Source of the DNA: Opitutaceae bacterium
GTDB lineage: Bacteria > Verrucomicrobiota > Verrucomicrobiia > Opitutales > Opitutaceae
Length of the DNA: 44,660 nucleotides
Direction of reading: 5' to 3'
Assembly: GCA_016794625.1 (NCBI GenBank)
Contig: JAEUGY010000030.1
Coordinates: 1-44,660 of the forward strand
The translations under genes were made by a program, and so were the position numbers. Shown here piece by piece: positions 40,951 through 44,660 of the stretch. How positions within the stretch are numbered: position 1 is the first letter of the stretch; every line of letters begins with the position of its first letter. The notes beneath the pieces were generated by a model that saw only the letters and a list, made by a program, of their open reading frames with translations, was not told the DNA's origin and ran no database searches.

Positions 40951-42282
40951 TCAGCTGCGAAGTCCGGATCCAACCCGGGCTTCCGTCGTGGACGCGACCT
41001 GGTGGCGGACCAATTCCCGGCGCAGCCAGTCGAGGGCGGCATTGACGGCGCGCACCTTTACAGTCGGGCGGGGACCCGGGTAAGCCAATTTCTTAGACCA
41101 GACCCCTTGGGGCGAATAAAGCGCCACGTAAATCGTCCCGACCGGATTGGCCTCGTTGCCGCCCGTCGGCCCGGCGAAACCCGTAATGGCGATCGCATAA
41201 TCCGCGCTCAGCCGCTCGGCCGCACCCGTGGCCATGGCCACCGCGTTTTCGGCGGACACCGCACCATGTTGCGAAAGAATGTCTTCCGGCACATCGAGCA
41301 GCTGCATCTTCGATTCGTTGGAGTAGCAGACACAGCCACCCGCAAAGAACTTGGAGGCGCCGCAAATGTCGGTGAACGCATTGGCCAGCAGTCCCCCGGT
41401 CGCCGTTTCCGCGACCGCCAGGGTATATTCCTGGGCCCGCAACAGATCGGCGCAGACCCGGGGCAGGGAATCGTGGCCGAAACACACAAAATCCTCTCCC
41501 AACAACGAGGCGCATTCGGAGGCGATCTCCTGCAGCTGCGCGTCGCTCAACCGCAGGCTCGGTGAACTCAACCGACAGTCCACCTGACCTTGGTGGGCGC
41601 AAAACGCCACACTCAGGGCGTCACCATGCCGGTCAAAGAGCGGTTGCAGCTTCGTTTCCAGCGCGCTCTCACCGATCCCGGCGGTGCGCAGCTGCACATA
41701 CGCCTCGCGCGCACGGACATAGCCACGTTCGGCCAGGCGCGGCAGCACTTGCTCGATGAACATGGGCTGCAGCTCGTTCGGCGGCCCCGGCAGCATGCAC
41801 AGCACCTTGCCGTCCTGTTCCACCCACAACCCCGGGGCGGTGCCATTGGCGTTGGGAAGAACCTCGCCACGGGCGAACCGGTAGGCCTGTTTCAGATTGT
41901 TCGGCGTCATCTTCCGCCCCAGCCGGGCGAAACGGTCGACGATCGTCTTCTCAATGCCGGTATCAAAGACCAACTCCTGCCCCAGCACCGCGGCTATCGC
42001 CTCGCGCGTCCGATCATCGCAGGTCGGTCCGAGACCACCCGTGGTGATGACCACATCGGAACAGGCCCAGCTCTCGCGGAACTGTTTCACAATGTCGTCG
42101 GCATCATCGGTGATCGTGACATTTCGGTTCAGCATCACCCCCCGCCGACCCAGCTGGGAGCCAATGAATGTGAGGTGGCCGTTGGCGGTCAACCCGAGGA
42201 GCAACTCATCGCCGAGCGTGAGCAGCTCGAAGCGACGGGCGGGAACGGAGGACGAAGGGCAGCCGGTTGAAGTGGAAACCAT
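40951..42282 (-). CDS. cinA: CinA-family protein (nicotinamide-nucleotide amidohydrolase)
   Basis: A 443-aa two-domain protein from the ATG at 42282. The N-terminal MoaB/Mog-like COG1058 domain has LLTLGDELLLGLTANGHLTF, DVVITTGGLGPTCDDRTREA and LCMLPGPPNELQPMF. The C-terminal amidohydrolase domain has YTLAVAETATGGLLANAFTD and YAIAITGFAGPTGGNEANPV. It deamidates NMN in NAD recycling and is linked to competence and DNA damage. It diverges from uvrC with only 36 bases between starts. The open frame continues far upstream into uvrC, but that part is uvrC antisense. Confidence 0.92.
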   Translation of the reverse strand: MVSTSTGCPSSSVPARRFELLTLGDELLLGLTANGHLTFIGSQLGRRGVMLNRNVTITDDADDIVKQFRESWACSDVVITTGGLGPTCDDRTREAIAAVLGQELVFDTGIEKTIVDRFARLGRKMTPNNLKQAYRFARGEVLPNANGTAPGLWVEQDGKVLCMLPGPPNELQPMFIEQVLPRLAERGYVRAREAYVQLRTAGIGESALETKLQPLFDRHGDALSVAFCAHQGQVDCRLSSPSLRLSDAQLQEIASECASLLGEDFVCFGHDSLPRVCADLLRAQEYTLAVAETATGGLLANAFTDICGASKFFAGGCVCYSNESKMQLLDVPEDILSQHGAVSAENAVAMATGAAERLSADYAIAITGFAGPTGGNEANPVGTIYVALYSPQGVWSKKLAYPGPRPTVKVRAVNAALDWLRRELVRHQVASTTEARVGSGLRS

Positions 42283-42318
42283 ACTTGCGAGTAGGGAAAT
42301 TAGACTAAACTCGGGAAA
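42283..42318. promoter_or_regulatory. 36-base divergent promoter gap between cinA and uvrC
   Basis: Both start codons lie within 36 bases, so promoters must overlap each other or the genes. TAGACT (42301-42306) facing uvrC is the same hexamer as the candidate ilvD -10. No LexA-type box is evident. Confidence 0.35.
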
Positions 42319-43851
42319 ATGCCAGCCACCGCTATGGATAGCAGCGAATCGCCGTCCTCGCTGAAAGAAAAAGTCCGCCGTCTGCCGGACAAACCAGGCG
42401 TGTACCTGATGAAGGACCGGCTGGGTCGCATCATTTATGTCGGCAAAGCCAAGAGTCTGAAAAAGCGCGTTTCGTCCTACTTCACGCCCTCCCGGGCCAT
42501 GACCTGGCACCCCAAAATCCGCGCCCTGATCGAGATGATCGCGGATTTCGACACCATGGAGGTCCGCTCCGAGCCCGAGGCGCTCCTGCTCGAAGGCAAG
42601 CTGATCAAGCAGTGGAAGCCCCGGTACAACACGGACTTCACCGACGACAAGCGCTTCCTGCTCGTGCGCGTCGATCTGACCGAGGAGCTCCCGCGCATCC
42701 GCCTGACCCGCATCAAGAAAGACGACCGCTCCCGCTATTTCGGCCCGTTCGCCCACTCCGGGCTCCTGCGCAAGACCCTTGGGCAAATGCGACGCCAGTT
42801 TGGCATCCTCCTCGGCGATGCCAACCCCCGGAAGCTGCCCGACGGCACCTGGCAGCTTTACGATGATGTTCGCGAGGAACTCTATGGTTTTCAGAACATT
42901 ACAACGCCGGAGCTCTACCGTCAGCGCGTGGAGGACGCCTGCCAGTTCCTCGAGGGCAAATCCCGGGAGTGGCTGGAGACCCTGCGCGAGGAGATGATGG
43001 CGTCGGCCGGCCGGCAGGAGTTCGAGAAGGCGGCGGAGCTTCGCGATGTGGTGTTCGCCCTGGAAAAGACGCTGGCCAAGACCCGGAAGTTTGAGCGCGA
43101 CCACCCCGTGACCACCCCGGATGACGCCGCCGTGGGGGAGTTGGGCACGGTGCTGGGACTGCCGGCCCCTCCGCGTATCGTGGAGTGTTTCGACATCTCG
43201 CACATTTCCGGCACGTTTGTGGTGGCTTCGATGGTGCGGTTCACCGACGGCCGCCCGGACAAGAACCAGTACCGCCGGTTTCAGATCAAGAGCTTCGTCG
43301 GCAACGACGATTTTCGCGCGATGGAGGAGGTGGTCGGCCGACGGTACCGTCGCCTCAAGCAGGAAGGCATGCCCTTTCCCGACCTCGTGGTGATCGACGG
43401 CGGCCGCGGCCAGATCGGGGCGGCGTTGAAGTCGTTTCTCGCCATCGAGGTCACCCCGCCCGCGCTGATCGGACTGGCGAAGAAACACGAGACCATCCTC
43501 TTCCCCGACGAACGCGCGCCGCTCAATCTCCCGCTCAATTCCCCCGCGCTCAACCTCCTCCAGCGCCTCCGGGATGAAGCCCACCGCTTCGCCAACACCT
43601 ACAATGCCGACCTCCGCTCGAAGAAGATCCGCGAGAGCGTGCTCGACGATTTCGCCGGCCTCGGCGACGTCCGCCGCGCCGCGCTGATGGAGCACTTCGG
43701 CGACATCGACCGCCTCAAATCCGCCTCCGCAGCGGAGATCCGCGACGTCGACGGTTTCGGCCCCAAACTCGCAATCGAACTCTACGAGTACCTCCACCGG
43801 CTGCCAGCCCCTCCGGGGCTGGAAGTGCGAAGTTCGAAGAGTGAAGAGTGA
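42319..43851 (+). CDS. uvrC: UvrABC excinuclease subunit C
   Basis: DNA repair endonuclease of 510 aa that makes both incisions around a UvrAB-marked lesion. The GIY-YIG domain (about 18-105) has GVYLMKDRLGRIIYVGKAKS and SEPEALLLEGKLIKQWKPRY. A UVR motif follows (GRQEFEKAAELRDVVFALEK). The RNase-H-like 5' nuclease shows ECFDISHISG, LVVIDGGRGQIGAAL and LRDEAHRFANTYN, and the helix-hairpin-helix end has LDDFAGLGDVRRAALMEHFG and SAAEIRDVDGFGPKLA. It is about 90 residues shorter than the common 600-aa form. The last residues (GLEVRSSKSEE) come from repeat-derived sequence. The ATG at 42334 is an alternative start. Confidence 0.95.
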   Translation: MPATAMDSSESPSSLKEKVRRLPDKPGVYLMKDRLGRIIYVGKAKSLKKRVSSYFTPSRAMTWHPKIRALIEMIADFDTMEVRSEPEALLLEGKLIKQWKPRYNTDFTDDKRFLLVRVDLTEELPRIRLTRIKKDDRSRYFGPFAHSGLLRKTLGQMRRQFGILLGDANPRKLPDGTWQLYDDVREELYGFQNITTPELYRQRVEDACQFLEGKSREWLETLREEMMASAGRQEFEKAAELRDVVFALEKTLAKTRKFERDHPVTTPDDAAVGELGTVLGLPAPPRIVECFDISHISGTFVVASMVRFTDGRPDKNQYRRFQIKSFVGNDDFRAMEEVVGRRYRRLKQEGMPFPDLVVIDGGRGQIGAALKSFLAIEVTPPALIGLAKKHETILFPDERAPLNLPLNSPALNLLQRLRDEAHRFANTYNADLRSKKIRESVLDDFAGLGDVRRAALMEHFGDIDRLKSASAAEIRDVDGFGPKLAIELYEYLHRLPAPPGLEVRSSKSEE

Positions 43852-44185
43852 AATTAATGCCCCCCGTAGAGGAACGCGGAACGCGTTTCTTCCTCCGAAG
43901 CCTCCGCGACGCGCAACCGGCGCCGACGGAGCGGCGCCCTCCATGAGAGCCCCCTTCGGGTGCCTGTTGTAGGCGGCCTCGCCGAGGCCGCGACGGGACC
44001 TCCGGTCCCGCCCTCCGTCATCCGAATGGTTCACGCGACGCAAATTCCTGCGGGGTCGGCGACCCCACCTCCAACGGACGAGGACACACCATCCCGCCGA
44101 ACACTTCAGCGTTAAAAATTCAGCGTTCAGCGTTCCCCCTCCTCCGCCTCCGTCCTCCGCTCCGCGCCCTCTCCGCTTCGCCCGC
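43852..44185. repeat. Palindromic repeat block 9
   Basis: It carries the GGAACGCGGAACGCGTTTC element (about 43870-43888), GGCGCCGACGGAGCGGCGCC (43919-43938), GGCCTCGCCGAGGCC, GGGACCTCCGGTCCC, GGGGTCGGCGACCCC and a shortened GCGTTAAAAATTCAGCGTTC module (about 44110-44130), between convergent uvrC and the dehydrogenase gene. Confidence 0.9.
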
Positions 44186-44660
44186 CTACCCTTTCCTCAC
44201 CTTAAGCCGCAAAACAAAATCCAGCACGCGGCGCGGCAGCAGCCAGCGCGCAAACAAAAACAGGCGCGCGTGCATGGGCACCGCATAATGCGCACCGGGC
44301 CGGCGCGCGAGCAGCGCCTTTTCGACTACGCGCGCGACGTTGTCCGGCGTGCCCGCCCAGCTGCGCAGCTTCGTCTGATCGTTCTGCGCGTTTTCCACGT
44401 ACGGCGCATACGGACCAAAATCAGCGACCGTCTCGGCGGCATTGGCCTGGGCGGCGTCGGCAAACTCCGTGGAAATGAACCCGGGCCGGATCATGACCAC
44501 CTGCACGCCAAACGGCGCGAGCTCGGCCCGGAGGCCGTCCGTGATGCCTTCGAGCGCGAGTTTCGTGGACTCATACACGGCGGTCAGCGGACGGGCTATC
44601 CGACCCGCAACCGAACAAATGTTGATTATCCGTCCGTGACCCTGCGAACGCAGGTGGGGA
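44186..44660 (-). CDS. Short-chain dehydrogenase/reductase, 5' end outside window
   Basis: The C-terminal part (about 158 codons) of a classical SDR oxidoreductase. It enters at the right edge with GRIINICSVAGRIARPL, carrying the catalytic Ser, then TAVYESTKLALEGITDGLRA with the YxxxK pair, and VVMIRPGFISTEF. The remaining C terminus is basic (ARWLLPRRVLDFVLRLKVRKG). The GTG at 44578 is an internal codon, not the start. The Rossmann half and true start lie outside. Substrate unknown. Confidence 0.92.
   Translation of the reverse strand, partial: PHLRSQGHGRIINICSVAGRIARPLTAVYESTKLALEGITDGLRAELAPFGVQVVMIRPGFISTEFADAAQANAAETVADFGPYAPYVENAQNDQTKLRSWAGTPDNVARVVEKALLARRPGAHYAVPMHARLFLFARWLLPRRVLDFVLRLKVRKG

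Noticed and set aside
42283-44043. Long upstream extension of the cinA frame
   Set aside because: The extra 587 codons are antisense to uvrC and repeat block 9; CinA has its usual length from the ATG at 42282.
1-44660. tRNA, rRNA, riboswitch or prophage genes
   Set aside because: No cloverleaf-like, rRNA-like or phage-structural sequence was recognised on either strand by eye. A covariance-model search would be needed to exclude small RNAs.

Overview
The window is a GC-rich bacterial chromosome segment, very probably from Verrucomicrobiota and perhaps Opitutaceae. That placement is inference. It rests on base composition, a coiled-coil TonB-dependent receptor, mostly absent Shine-Dalgarno sequences, and NirK and NrfAH side by side. 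I see no tRNA, rRNA, CRISPR array, prophage or intact insertion sequence.

Layout. 1-5981: TonB-dependent receptor (cut by the left edge), D-2-hydroxyacid dehydrogenase and a LysR regulator on the minus strand, divergent from ilvD. 6414-11041: a three-gene minus-strand operon that looks like membrane lipid work (GT4 glycosyltransferase, a fused alkaline-phosphatase-fold/endonuclease-exonuclease-phosphatase protein, a VTT membrane protein with a DUF2934 tail). 11401-12834: a GltD-like oxidoreductase. 13140-21969: a nitrite-respiration island with a Crp/Fnr (Dnr-like) regulator, the operon nirK - SUMF1-like - SCO - DUF2249 - cupin, and the operon porin - nrfH - nrfA. Both operons have an FNR/DNR-type palindrome at promoter distance, so the regulator in the island is the natural candidate to control them. 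22581-29617: two related NarL-type histidine kinases, response regulators and small stress proteins (general stress protein, lipoproteins, dodecin). 29758-39217: a hybrid histidine kinase with an apparent one-base frameshift, an ECF sigma factor, a PRC-barrel protein, DUF883, DUF1328, DUF3185 and BON-domain proteins. 39961-44660: HDOD protein, CinA, divergent UvrC, and a short-chain dehydrogenase cut by the right edge.

Two patterns go beyond gene calling. First, a bipartite motif, ASACCCCAT-N21-STA, with the same spacing in at least seven places, lies just upstream of the stress genes between 24.5 and 39.4 kb, including the ECF sigma gene itself. I read it as the promoter of an ECF-controlled general stress regulon, some of whose transcripts would be nearly leaderless. 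Second, nine intergenic blocks carry a mosaic of short GC-rich palindromes whose stems vary in a base-pair-conserving way, so the hairpins appear to be selected. These blocks sit at operon ends and divide the window into its modules.
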